A stretch of 41,597 nucleotides of DNA from Algoriphagus faecimaris (GTDB lineage Bacteria; Bacteroidota; Bacteroidia; Cytophagales; Cyclobacteriaceae), in NCBI RefSeq assembly GCF_900101705.1, contig NZ_FNAC01000042.1, positions 1 to 41,597 on the forward strand, in the 5' to 3' direction. Of the stretch, positions 8,277 to 16,414 are shown one piece after another. How positions within the stretch are numbered: the stretch's first letter is position 1; each line of letters starts with the position of its first letter. Made by a program: the position numbers and the translations under genes. A model generated the notes under the pieces. The model saw only the letters and a program-made list of their open reading frames with translations, ran no database searches and was not told the DNA's origin.

Positions 8277-9343
8277 TGAAAAAGCTAAAAAAATATTTAA
8301 TTCTTTTATTGCTTCTCAGTGGAGCTTGCGTCGATCCTTACGAGGTTGAAGTAGAGGGAGGCGAGCAGTTGCTTACAGTAGAGGCTACCCTCACTTCGGA
8401 GCCGGGAAGGCAGCGAGTCAGGTTGACGAGAAGCGATCGTTATGGATCTGTTTTTGAGGGATTGATCAGGCCTGTGAGAGGAGCTACCGTGATCGTAAGA
8501 GATGATTTGGGAGAAGTGGCCTTTCTGGAAGAGGATGACGAGGAAAGGGGCTCTTATTTCACGAAGTCTGATTTTGCTACCCAGGTGGGGAGATCTTATA
8601 CCCTACAGATTCAGACCGTAGATGGCAAGATTTATAGTTCACTTCCGGAGAGGGTTTCTGCTGTACCAGAGATCAATTCGGTGCAGTTGGAAACAGTCAG
8701 AATCCCGGTGGAGGGAGAAGAAAATGATCGCTCGGGCATTCAATTGATTGCTGAGCTTTCGGATCCTGCCGAAGAAAATAATTTTTATCTGTGGAGAAAC
8801 GGTCCTTCTGTCTATGTTTTGGAGACAAGACCGGATCTGTTTACACCAAGGCCCTCAGATTCCAATCCCAGTCGAGATCCGCAGCCCAAAGACTGCTGCA
8901 TCACTTGTTATCGTTCTGAAATTGTCGGTAATCAAGGAGTATTTATCGCCAATGATGACAATTTTAATGGATTGACTACACGGATTCCGGCTGGATTTAT
9001 CGAAGATGATGGTTTGCGATTTGTGAATACTTACCGGGTAGATTTACGGCAAATCAGTATTTCTCCCGAAGCTTTCCGTTTTTTGAGGCTAGTCAAGCAG
9101 CAAACAGAGATCAGCGGCTCCGTATTTGATCCTCCTCCGGCCAATATCCGAAGTAATATGATCAATCTTGAAGACCCTGACGAGGTAGTCTTGGGTTATT
9201 TCATCGCAGGCGCTGAGACAGTACGAAGGATTTACATCAGTACAGCAGACTTGGACTTTACACAGCCTAAGACGATTATCCCGGATGATTGCAGAGAGGT
9301 GGAGGGAGCCCAAGTGGATCCACCGGCCGACTGGAACCCCTGA
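8276..9343 (+). CDS. DUF4249 domain lipoprotein
   Basis: A 355-residue lipoprotein with signal peptide and lipobox SGAC (C18). The body matches DUF4249, a Bacteroidota family usually encoded beside TonB-dependent receptors: an early beta-rich domain (LLTVEATLTSEPGRQRVRLT, then RPVRGATVIV) and the late signature PPANIRSNMINLEDPDEVVLGYF split by loops. A CCITC cysteine cluster lies mid-protein. Its start codon overlaps the receptor stop, so the two are almost certainly co-translated. I infer a role as a surface partner of the receptor, by analogy with SusD-like lids; that role is not established for this family. Confidence 0.88.
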   Translation: MKKLKKYLILLLLLSGACVDPYEVEVEGGEQLLTVEATLTSEPGRQRVRLTRSDRYGSVFEGLIRPVRGATVIVRDDLGEVAFLEEDDEERGSYFTKSDFATQVGRSYTLQIQTVDGKIYSSLPERVSAVPEINSVQLETVRIPVEGEENDRSGIQLIAELSDPAEENNFYLWRNGPSVYVLETRPDLFTPRPSDSNPSRDPQPKDCCITCYRSEIVGNQGVFIANDDNFNGLTTRIPAGFIEDDGLRFVNTYRVDLRQISISPEAFRFLRLVKQQTEISGSVFDPPPANIRSNMINLEDPDEVVLGYFIAGAETVRRIYISTADLDFTQPKTIIPDDCREVEGAQVDPPADWNP

Positions 9344-9353
9344 TATCTCAACT

Positions 9354-10688
9354 TTAGGAAATCAATTCCCCCTTTTCCTCGAATCGTATTCCTTCTCTTT
9401 CCAGTGCTTCAAGGATTGGGAGGTAAATTTCGGGAATCACGGGTAATTGTAGTCCTTTAACCTTGATTTTTCCGTCCAGAAACAAATCCACGGCAATTGC
9501 GATGGGCAAGCCTACTGTTTTTGCCATGGCTGTGTAAGTGGAGTCCTCACCCTGACAAACCAAACTGGAGGTCAATTTTCGGGTTCCCTTTTTCCCTTTG
9601 ATTTCAAAAAGATGCTGCATGACGATCATATCCTTATCCTGCGGACCCATTGCCCAGTCGATTTCGAGAATGGCTTGGAGGATTTCTGCCGGAGTTCCTT
9701 CGGTTTTGGGAAGTTTGCGATCAGAGAAAAAGCCTAGCCACTGGATTTTTTCGAAAGTCTCGTAATCCATATCAGGAATCAGTGCGGTAAGTTTTTCTTC
9801 CACGCTTTGATCAGGGTCAAAAGGAAGGAAGCTGTTCAGAAACTCTCGAAGGCTGCTGTCAGTGGGTCGTGTAAGGCTCAGGCTATCATCTGTCATCCCT
9901 AGTTGAACAAAGACGTCCCAAGCCTTGCAAAAGCCCTCTCGTCGAAGCGTTCCCCTGAGTAAGGTGGGGATCTCCTGCAGACCGTAGATGGCTCGATAGG
10001 CTAGACTATCCCGATTGGGGTAGCCATCAAAATTGCCCAAACCACCGACAGTGATCCTTTCACAGCGTCTGAAGAGCTGATGATAGGGTACATACTTCAG
10101 CTTGGATTGTTCCACATATCGGGAGAGTCCTTTGCCAGCCAAAACTACATTTCTTGGATTCCAGGTAAATTTGTATTTCCAGGGATTGTCTTCGCTTTCA
10201 GGAGCTAATAGTCCTCCTGTGAAAGATTTGAAAGAGATAATGTCTTCTCCATGGGCCTTGGCTTCGTCAATGATCTTCATAGCGGACATGTGATCGATGC
10301 CGGGGTCAAGCCCGCATTCGTTGAGGAAAAGCAGCCCCTTATCTTCAATTTCCGATCGCATAGCTCTCAGGTCCGAAGACTCATAAGAGGCTGAAAAAAA
10401 GTGCTTGCCCATATCCAAACAATCCCGAGCGATGATCGGATGCATAAAAGCCGGAAGCATAGAAATCACCACATCGGCCTCTTCTATAAGCTGTTGTCTA
10501 GCGGGAGCATCATTACTATCCAACTTGGCCGCGAAGGTATTTTTACGATCTTTCAGCCGTTTTTTGGCCAAATCGAGATCAAGGTCAGCCAAAGTCAAGG
10601 TTCTGTCCTTGGAGCTGCAGGTATCAGCAAGATAATCAATTAAATAGGTGGAGGATTTGCCCGCTCCAATGATCAAAACTCGGTGCAT
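9354..10688 (-). CDS. Saccharopine dehydrogenase family protein (glutamate-forming type)
   Basis: A 444-residue oxidoreductase. The Rossmann nucleotide site is at the N-terminus (LIIGAGKSS, residues 5-13), with AD-V-ISMLPAF at 71-81. The signature NECGLDPGIDHMSAM (123-137) and FTGGLLAPESEDNPWKYKF (156-174) place it in the saccharopine dehydrogenase, NADP/L-glutamate-forming group. Members act in lysine catabolism or related amino-acid steps. No partner gene for saccharopine formation is visible in this window, so the exact reaction is open. The gene converges with the DUF4249 gene, 10 bases away, and is divergent from cdd. Confidence 0.86.
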   Translation of the reverse strand: MHRVLIIGAGKSSTYLIDYLADTCSSKDRTLTLADLDLDLAKKRLKDRKNTFAAKLDSNDAPARQQLIEEADVVISMLPAFMHPIIARDCLDMGKHFFSASYESSDLRAMRSEIEDKGLLFLNECGLDPGIDHMSAMKIIDEAKAHGEDIISFKSFTGGLLAPESEDNPWKYKFTWNPRNVVLAGKGLSRYVEQSKLKYVPYHQLFRRCERITVGGLGNFDGYPNRDSLAYRAIYGLQEIPTLLRGTLRREGFCKAWDVFVQLGMTDDSLSLTRPTDSSLREFLNSFLPFDPDQSVEEKLTALIPDMDYETFEKIQWLGFFSDRKLPKTEGTPAEILQAILEIDWAMGPQDKDMIVMQHLFEIKGKKGTRKLTSSLVCQGEDSTYTAMAKTVGLPIAIAVDLFLDGKIKVKGLQLPVIPEIYLPILEALEREGIRFEEKGELIS

Positions 10689-10808
10689 AGAAGAAGAATT
10701 AGGAAGCTAAAATGGAAAATAAAAACGGCCCAAAAAAGGCAAATGATCTTCTTTTGGCAAACAATTCCTTACTTTATCCGTTCGATTTCACCCCAAGTTC
10801 TGGTAAAT

Positions 10809-11288
10809 ATGGAAAAAGTAACAGAGACAAGCGCTATCGAAATTATTTCTTTAGCCGAGCTTAACGAACAGGAGCTGAAGGTAATGAAAGCGGCAAAGGA
10901 GATCAGTGAAAAGGCCTATGCGCCCTATTCCAATTTTCAGGTAGGTGCAGCGGTACTTTTAGAAAATGGTGAGATTCTCCAAAGCAGTAATCAGGAAAAT
11001 GTAAGCTTCCCGGCAGGTGTATGTGCAGAGCAATTGGTGCTAGGCTATGCTGGAGCCAATTTTCCGGATCAGGCGGTCAAAATTCTAGCCGTGGCAGCGC
11101 GAAGAAGAGGTGAGAAGATCTGGGCACAAGTATCACCTTGCGGAATTTGCCGACAAAATATCAATGAAGTAGAACTTCGCTTTCGATCGGCTATCCGAAT
11201 GCTCTTTTTGCGACCTGATGGCCAAGTCTACCGAGTGGATGGGATACAGCATTTGATGCCCTTGAAATTTGATGATTTGATCAGCTAA
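10809..11288 (+). CDS. cdd: Cytidine deaminase
   Basis: A 159-residue zinc enzyme that converts cytidine and deoxycytidine to the uridine forms for pyrimidine salvage. Zinc ligands are C72 in the CAEQ motif and C111 and C114 in PCGICRQ, with catalytic E74. YAPYSNFQVGAAVL (37-50) and the NQEN motif (61-64) form the substrate pocket. The ATG at 10809 gives the usual family length; an earlier in-frame codon overlapping the divergent gene is unlikely. The usual arginine after CAE is glutamine here (CAEQ). It is followed after three bases by a hydrolase gene and is probably co-transcribed with it. Confidence 0.92.
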   Translation: MEKVTETSAIEIISLAELNEQELKVMKAAKEISEKAYAPYSNFQVGAAVLLENGEILQSSNQENVSFPAGVCAEQLVLGYAGANFPDQAVKILAVAARRRGEKIWAQVSPCGICRQNINEVELRFRSAIRMLFLRPDGQVYRVDGIQHLMPLKFDDLIS

Positions 11289-11291
11289 GCC

Positions 11292-11933
11292 TTGAAAAAG
11301 TCTATTCAATTTTCTTACGAAGCCCATTACAGTACTTCCCATGCCCTATCCGGAGAGGAGTCTGAGCTTTGGTTGGTTTTTCATGGCTATGGGCAGTTGG
11401 CAGAATTCTTTATTCGGAAGTTTATCCCTTTTGATAACGCTAACCGTTTGGTTATAGCCCCTGAAGCAACCAACTACCACTACCTGTCCGGATTTCAGGG
11501 TAGAGTAGGGGCCAACTGGATGACCAAGCATGAGCGTGAGCTGGCCATTGCCAATAATCACCGCTATCTGGATGGCTTGATGGAGACCGTTTTGAGTGGT
11601 TTTCGCCAACCTCCCAAGATTCATGTCTTGGGATTTTCACAGGGAGCGGCCACTGCTACAAGATGGGCAAGTCAATGGTCGGAAGACTTGAGTTCATTGG
11701 TGCTTTGGGCGGGCGGATTTGCCCATGACATGCAGGTGATGGGAGCGCGTGAAAAATTTTTGAATACAAAAATCACCGTAGTCTATGGTAATCAGGATGA
11801 ATTTCTGAATCAAGAGAGTCTAGAAAAACAAAAGGAATGGTTTGAAAAGCTGCATAAAAAGCCTGAGGTGATCACTTTCGAAGGGGGACATGAGCTAAAT
11901 GCATCCGTACTGAAAAGAATTTTTGATAAATAA
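11292..11933 (+). CDS. Alpha/beta hydrolase, phospholipase/carboxylesterase family
   Basis: A 213-residue cytoplasmic serine hydrolase of the small carboxylesterase/YpfH-like type. The nucleophile is S116 in GFSQG (114-118). The likely acid is D169 (GNQDEF) and the base H200 (GGHEL). HGYG at 31-34 supplies the oxyanion hole. The start is a TTG three bases after the cdd stop, with no ATG near, so translation is probably coupled to cdd. A natural substrate cannot be given; lysophospholipid or small-ester hydrolysis is typical of the family. Confidence 0.85.
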   Translation: MKKSIQFSYEAHYSTSHALSGEESELWLVFHGYGQLAEFFIRKFIPFDNANRLVIAPEATNYHYLSGFQGRVGANWMTKHERELAIANNHRYLDGLMETVLSGFRQPPKIHVLGFSQGAATATRWASQWSEDLSSLVLWAGGFAHDMQVMGAREKFLNTKITVVYGNQDEFLNQESLEKQKEWFEKLHKKPEVITFEGGHELNASVLKRIFDK

Positions 11934-11979
11934 ACTGCGTGTTCCTTTTTTGGCGCTACTGTTGCTTTTGTTAAAACAA

Positions 11980-12010
11980 TTTGTATCCCGAATGACTTTG
12001 ATTATTTTTC
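11980..12010 (+). promoter_or_regulatory. Possible promoter of the UPF0158 gene
   Basis: TTTG (11980-11983), 19 bases, then TATTTTTC (12003-12010). Spacing is canonical and the -7 box has one mismatch (final C for G). It ends 21 bases before the ATG at 12032. Confidence 0.45.
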
Positions 12011-12031
12011 ACAAAATTTTCTAAACCACCA

Positions 12032-12469
12032 ATGCTTTCGCTTACAGAAAAAGAAGTAGATCACATCGCTACTCAATTACTCAAAGGGATGGTCTGTTTT
12101 TATCAAATTGATAAAAAGAAGATTCACCAAATGCCGGATGACGAGGATTATTTCAATTATGACCTTACCGAGCAGGAAGAAGATATTCTCGACGATATCG
12201 AAGCTAATCCGGATAATTTTGCCGAATTCACCCGCATGGAAAATCCTCAAGAGCATCAAATCATGCAGGATTTTATTGATAGGAAGGTAAAGGAGCGAAG
12301 TTTGGCAGAGGAACTGGTGAGTGCGCTGACCAAACCTAAGTCGATGACCGCATTTAAGTTTTTGATCGATGAGTCTAAGTACAAATCAGAATGGACCGAA
12401 TACCGAAAGGACAAATACCTGGATTGGGTCAAGGAGCAAGTGGACAGCTTCAATTATGCCGAGGATTAA
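12032..12469 (+). CDS. UPF0158 family protein
   Basis: A 145-residue soluble, acidic protein of unknown function. The second half matches the UPF0158 pattern: an EHQIMQDFID helix, a short charged segment, then a repeat-like helical tail with FKFLIDESKYKSEWTEYRK and KYLDWVKEQV. No catalytic motif or membrane segment is visible. It appears monocistronic, with a likely promoter just upstream and a strong terminator directly after the stop. Confidence 0.75.
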   Translation: MLSLTEKEVDHIATQLLKGMVCFYQIDKKKIHQMPDDEDYFNYDLTEQEEDILDDIEANPDNFAEFTRMENPQEHQIMQDFIDRKVKERSLAEELVSALTKPKSMTAFKFLIDESKYKSEWTEYRKDKYLDWVKEQVDSFNYAED

Positions 12470-12473
12470 GGTT

Positions 12474-12498
12474 AGCCGCATGTGCATGCGGCTTTTTT
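12474..12498 (+). terminator. Rho-independent terminator after the UPF0158 gene
   Basis: AGCCGCATG (12474-12482) pairs with CATGCGGCT (12485-12493) across a very tight two-base gap and runs into TTTTTT. It starts five bases after the stop codon. Confidence 0.85.
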
Positions 12499-12518
12499 AA
12501 TGGGGAAAAATTGTAAAA

Positions 12519-13325
12519 ATGAAGATTCAATTAGTTTTAGTTTTACTACTCTTACTAGCCGGACCCTTGCAAAGTCAATCCCTTCGTGAGGCGATTGCTC
12601 ATAATAATCCATTAGTAGTTTCTCATCGGGGGGTAATAGATGGCTCTCTCCTAGAAAACTCTCTGATTGGTATGGATCAAGCGATAGATAAAGGGATTTC
12701 CTTTTTTGAGCTTGATATCAGAGTAAATCTAGAAGGGGGACTTTACCTTTTGCATGATGTTTCACTCGACCGCACTACTGACCACAGCGGATTGCTAGGT
12801 GAGCGGGATGCCAAAGCGCTTCAACCTGTTCAGCTTAAAGAAAGCATGGAGCCGCTACCTGAATTTAATGAAGCTCTATCTTTAGCTAAGGAAAAGGGCT
12901 TGTTTTTGATGCTTGACATTAAGGAGGATATTCTGAATCAAGCCATGGATGAGGTAGTCGCTTATGGACTTAGTCATAAAATACTCTTGCTGACATTCGA
13001 TAGAGATCGGGCAGAAAAGGCTTTTTCTTTAGAGGGTGATTTTTTGATTTCTGTTCTGATCACCTCTGTTTCAGACCTTGAGTATTATTCATCCAAGTAC
13101 CCAATGGGCCGATTGTTGGCCTATGTGCCTAAGGATTCGAGCGAAGCTCTTTTTTCGAAAGTGTATAGTAGTCAAATTCCGATTGTTACGGATGTCATGG
13201 GTGAATGGGATAGGCTTGCAACCGAGGATCAGGGAGCTACTTATCGAAATTTTCAGCAAAGCAGAAAAGCCAGCATTATCGTGAGTGATTATCCGATTTT
13301 GCTAAAATCTTCACTAATAGAGTGA
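12519..13325 (+). CDS. Exported glycerophosphodiester phosphodiesterase
   Basis: A 268-residue GDPD-fold enzyme that cleaves glycerophosphodiesters to glycerol-3-phosphate and an alcohol, probably in the periplasm. The signal peptide is a leucine-rich stretch ending near residue 20 (LQSQ). Catalytic and metal residues are H36-R37, E46-N47 (ENS), E64 and D66 (FELDIR), and H79-D80. E and K in the later MLDIKED strand fit the barrel. The length is normal for the family. It lies downstream of a terminator and upstream of the peptide/propeller cassette. Confidence 0.9.
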   Translation: MKIQLVLVLLLLLAGPLQSQSLREAIAHNNPLVVSHRGVIDGSLLENSLIGMDQAIDKGISFFELDIRVNLEGGLYLLHDVSLDRTTDHSGLLGERDAKALQPVQLKESMEPLPEFNEALSLAKEKGLFLMLDIKEDILNQAMDEVVAYGLSHKILLLTFDRDRAEKAFSLEGDFLISVLITSVSDLEYYSSKYPMGRLLAYVPKDSSEALFSKVYSSQIPIVTDVMGEWDRLATEDQGATYRNFQQSRKASIIVSDYPILLKSSLIE

Positions 13326-13403
13326 GTCAAAATAATTGCACTATCTCAGGCGGTTTCCCTATATTCAGGGTACTATTACGACCTTAATGATTAGGCTTAA
13401 AAA

Positions 13404-13613
13404 ATGAGCTCTATTAAAATTAGTTTAGGTGCCCTTGTAATGTCTTTTGAGCTTTTTACCTTTAACCCATCTAATGCTCAGTCGGGGCTTCCCGGTGAAG
13501 GTGGAGAGCCACACCATATATGTTGTGCTTCAAATTCAGAAGGATGTACTGATTTAGGGGGTGGCTATTGGCCAACTGATGAAGCAAGAGTTGCAGTAAC
13601 TTGCACTATTTAA
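13404..13613 (+). CDS. Small exported cysteine-containing peptide, unknown function
   Basis: A 69-residue peptide I cannot place in a named family. The N-terminus has a short basic/hydrophobic stretch (KISLGALVMSFELFTF) and a plausible signal-peptidase site after NPSNA. The mature part would be about 44 residues, rich in glycine, with cysteines C40, C41, C48 and C67. The gene ends 63 bases before the first of two propeller lipoproteins in the same direction, separated by a stem-loop. Bacteroidota genomes, as I recall, often place small leader-like peptides (for example NVEALA-type) next to BF3164 or six-bladed-propeller lipoproteins; this peptide lacks the NVEALA motif but the arrangement is similar. 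No modification enzyme is nearby, so a modified-peptide precursor is less likely. Confidence 0.6.
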   Translation: MSSIKISLGALVMSFELFTFNPSNAQSGLPGEGGEPHHICCASNSEGCTDLGGGYWPTDEARVAVTCTI

Positions 13614-13633
13614 GATTAAATCTGTACCCCACC

Positions 13634-13661
13634 AATTCCTGACTTTTAATAGTCAGGAATT
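13634..13661 (+). other. Stem-loop between peptide gene and first propeller gene
   Basis: AATTCCTGACT (13634-13644) pairs perfectly with AGTCAGGAATT (13651-13661) over a six-base loop; an A/T-rich stretch with only short T runs follows. It could be a weak terminator or an RNA processing/stability element that lets the peptide be made in excess of the downstream lipoprotein. That role is inferred. Confidence 0.6.
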
Positions 13662-13676
13662 TAATATTTTATTGTG

Positions 13677-14777
13677 ATGAAGATAATTCAATGCTTTGTA
13701 ATGATTTGTGGGATACTAACTTTTTCCTGCTCTTCAAAACGTGCAGAAAATCCATTTTTAGAAATAGAAAAAAGTGAAATGGTTTTTGATCTTAAAGGTG
13801 AAAAAATCTATTTCCCAGAGATCATTAATCCCTTATTTATCAATGCAGTAGGTGATTATTTGATCATTTCAGAAAATAGACGAAACGATCCAAAGTATCC
13901 ACTTATACGAATCCTTAAAAAATCACCCTTGGGCTATCATTCATCGAAAGGGAAACCAGGGTTTGGGCCATTGGAGATTCCAGATGCTACATTCGTGGAG
14001 CCTGGGCCAAATGATTCTACCTTTACTGTGTACAGCGGAATGGCTAAAACGCTCACAAACTTTTCTCTTACAGACACTTCTCTGTTAGGTATTGATCAAT
14101 ATAAGCAGCCAGAAGAATTATTTGAAGTTTATAAAATGTTTCATGCTACAGATAGCACTATCTTAGGGATAAAGTCCATTGATCCGAATCGGTTGGTTGA
14201 GATTTCCTTAAAGGATGGGAAGCGGATAGCAGGCTACGGTACTTGGGAGAGGATCCCTGATGCTGATCATTTGATAGATTACACTGATCCCATCGTAAAC
14301 TATCATCTTGGGCAGATCAACAAAGGCTGGTTTAGGGCAAATAGAAAAGAGGGGCTATTTGTAAATGCAAGTATCTATAGGGACAGGATAGAAATATTTG
14401 ATTATAACGAAAAAGAATTCACGATAGTAGAAGGACCTAGGCTAGAACTGCCAAAATTTGAAATAATGCCTTCTGGAGCGAATTCAGTGGTGATTTTTGA
14501 CATACAAAACAAATACGGTCATCGGGATGTCTATATAGATGATAAATACATTTATGATCTATATGGTGGTTTTAACGAAGAAGAAATACAAAAGACAAAT
14601 GAAGTTGCCAAAACCGTTTATATTTTGACACATTCAGGAGATGTGGTGGGGAAACTAAATCTGGATATATCCATAAGAGGATTAGTCGTTGACTTACATC
14701 TTAAGAAAATATACGGCATCACAACGGATGAAGACCCGGGTATAGCAGTTTTTGAATTGCCTTCTGAGTTTTTGTGA
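13677..14777 (+). CDS. BF3164/TolB-like beta-propeller lipoprotein, copy 1
   Basis: A 366-residue predicted lipoprotein with lipobox-type end TFSC (C18), followed by SSKRAENPF. The body is all-beta with recurring blade-like segments (NAVGDYLIISENRR, DSTFTVYSGM, IYGITTDEDPGIAVFELPS) and the mid-protein AGYGTWERIPD motif, as in BF3164-type six-bladed propellers. Function is unknown; such domains usually bind peptides or small ligands. A GTG lies one codon upstream, but ATG at 13677 is the more likely start. It follows the small cysteine peptide and is followed by a close paralogue. Confidence 0.72.
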   Translation: MKIIQCFVMICGILTFSCSSKRAENPFLEIEKSEMVFDLKGEKIYFPEIINPLFINAVGDYLIISENRRNDPKYPLIRILKKSPLGYHSSKGKPGFGPLEIPDATFVEPGPNDSTFTVYSGMAKTLTNFSLTDTSLLGIDQYKQPEELFEVYKMFHATDSTILGIKSIDPNRLVEISLKDGKRIAGYGTWERIPDADHLIDYTDPIVNYHLGQINKGWFRANRKEGLFVNASIYRDRIEIFDYNEKEFTIVEGPRLELPKFEIMPSGANSVVIFDIQNKYGHRDVYIDDKYIYDLYGGFNEEEIQKTNEVAKTVYILTHSGDVVGKLNLDISIRGLVVDLHLKKIYGITTDEDPGIAVFELPSEFL

Positions 14778-14950
14778 TTAGGTGGTTTTTCAAGTAACTT
14801 TTAATGAATACGATTAACTAGAAAAATATGAATTGGGTCTTTAGGTCAAAGGTTGATTTTTTTATTGCTTGTTTCTTCACAGGTCTAACTTGACTTTTTA
14901 AGAAAAATTCTTGTTCCAAAGCTTTGATGAGAAAGCGAGAAAAATAAAGC

Positions 14951-16042
14951 ATGAAAAAAAATTTAATACCTATTTATATTCTTTTTACCTTCTTGATTGT
15001 ATTTTGCTGTACTAGCCCAGAGAAAAATCCCTTCCACATTGATAGAGTTTACGAGCTGGAAGGTAAGAAAACATACTTTCCTGAAATAATTAATCCGGTA
15101 AACATAAATGATGTAGGTGACTACATCATAGTTTCAGAGCTTAACCGAATTCCTGCTGATCTTCCTTTACTACATGTTTTAAAAAAAAGTCCCCTTGCCT
15201 ATGTGTTTCCTAAGGGCGTGGCGGGATTTGGACCGTTTGAAATCCCAGATGCATTCCTTGTAGAACCTGGTTTGTCTGACAGTACATTTACTGTTTATAG
15301 TGCAATGAGTAAAAAATTTACTGATTTTTCATTAAAAGATACCTCAAGACTAGGAATTAGCGAATATAAACAGCCGGAAGAATTGTTTGGAATGTATAAA
15401 GGTTTCCATGCCACTGACTCTACTATTATTGGAATAATGGCTAATGATCCCAATAAATTGGTGGAATTTTCGACAAGAGATGGTAGAAGAATTGCAGGCT
15501 ATGGAACTTGGGAAAAAATACCAAATGCAGACCATTTGATTGATTATGATGATCCCGATATAAATTACCATATGGGTGAAATCAACGCAGGAAGATTTAA
15601 AGGAAATAGAAAACGAGGATTATTTGTAAAGGCAAATGCGTACAGGGATAGATTGGAGATTTTTCATTATAAGAGTAAAACATTTGATATTGTAGACGGA
15701 CCAAGGATGGAAGTTCCCGACTTTGAAATTCGGCACTCAGGGGGACAATCTGCAGTTCTTTTTGATCAAGAATATCCTCTTGGTTACGGCGAATTGGCTA
15801 TTGGAGAAAATTTTATATATGTCCTATATGTTGGAGCTAATTTTGAGGAAATTCAAAAGACCACCGACATAGCAAAACTCATTTATGTTTTCACCCACGA
15901 AGGTGATGTAGTGAGCAAGTTTAATTTGGATATTTCCATCAGAGACTTGGTTGTAGATGAAGAATTGAGACTAATTTACGGACTTACCACGGATAAAGAC
16001 CCGGGTATAGCCGTTTTTGAATTGCCTTCTGAGTTTTTGTGA
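14951..16042 (+). CDS. BF3164/TolB-like beta-propeller lipoprotein, copy 2
   Basis: A 363-residue paralogue of the preceding gene, colinear along its whole length and with most residues shared by eye (for example EEIQKTT-type segment, AGYGTWEKIP, DPGIAVFELPSEFL end). The lipobox ends at C19/C20 (VFCC). The two genes are separated by 173 bases without a peptide gene between them. The last 55 bases around the stop differ from copy 1 at only two positions, and the downstream flanks also resemble each other, so the duplicated unit includes the 3' flank. It probably binds a related but distinct ligand; this is inference. Confidence 0.72.
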   Translation: MKKNLIPIYILFTFLIVFCCTSPEKNPFHIDRVYELEGKKTYFPEIINPVNINDVGDYIIVSELNRIPADLPLLHVLKKSPLAYVFPKGVAGFGPFEIPDAFLVEPGLSDSTFTVYSAMSKKFTDFSLKDTSRLGISEYKQPEELFGMYKGFHATDSTIIGIMANDPNKLVEFSTRDGRRIAGYGTWEKIPNADHLIDYDDPDINYHMGEINAGRFKGNRKRGLFVKANAYRDRLEIFHYKSKTFDIVDGPRMEVPDFEIRHSGGQSAVLFDQEYPLGYGELAIGENFIYVLYVGANFEEIQKTTDIAKLIYVFTHEGDVVSKFNLDISIRDLVVDEELRLIYGLTTDKDPGIAVFELPSEFL

Positions 16043-16414
16043 TTTGATTTCGTGGCAAGTGAAAGGTGAAATAAATCCTCATTCCCAAGAGCCTAATGGT
16101 TTTGGTTACAGGTTGATTTTTTGATTGTTGTCTTTTTAAAACCCTATCTGATAAGATTTTAATTGGCTTTGGTCAGTCTTTGGAGAAACTGTATTCTTGA
16201 CTGCTGGAAAGGAGTGAATGTGAAAATATAAGTTGTGAGCGGTGACACTCACAGCGGCGATGATGAAGACAACGTGGGTTTAAGTTTGTGAATTTTTCCC
16301 TTTCCAAAGATACCCTTGCTCACCACCGATCAGTTTTGTAAAACCAATTCAAATTTGCGTTTCGATAATCCACCAATTTTTCTTAGTTTCAGAAAGGGTT
16401 TTTAGACTATAAAG
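16043..16414. other. Gene-free stretch after the propeller pair
   Basis: No credible reading frame. The first 100 bases resemble the flank downstream of propeller copy 1 (shared AGGTTGATTTTTT followed by ATTG). At 16231-16257 there is a shortened member of the palindromic repeat family described at 31969 and 35721. The rest holds nothing I recognise; a promoter for the GNAT gene is expected but not evident. Confidence 0.5.
16231..16257. repeat. Shortened member of the palindromic repeat family
   Basis: AGTTGTGAG, a short spacer and CACTCACAGCGGC. The ends match the ends and right flank of the 35721-35770 element (GTTGTGAGT and ACTCACAGCGGC), but the central TCCGCC/GGCGGA palindrome is missing. 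TGTGAG and CTCACA still pair over an eight-base loop. Confidence 0.5.

Noticed and set aside
13404..13613. Precursor of a modified peptide (RiPP)
   Set aside because: No radical-SAM, cyclodehydratase, LanM-like or dedicated peptidase-transporter gene is near; an exported peptide fits better, though it is not proven.
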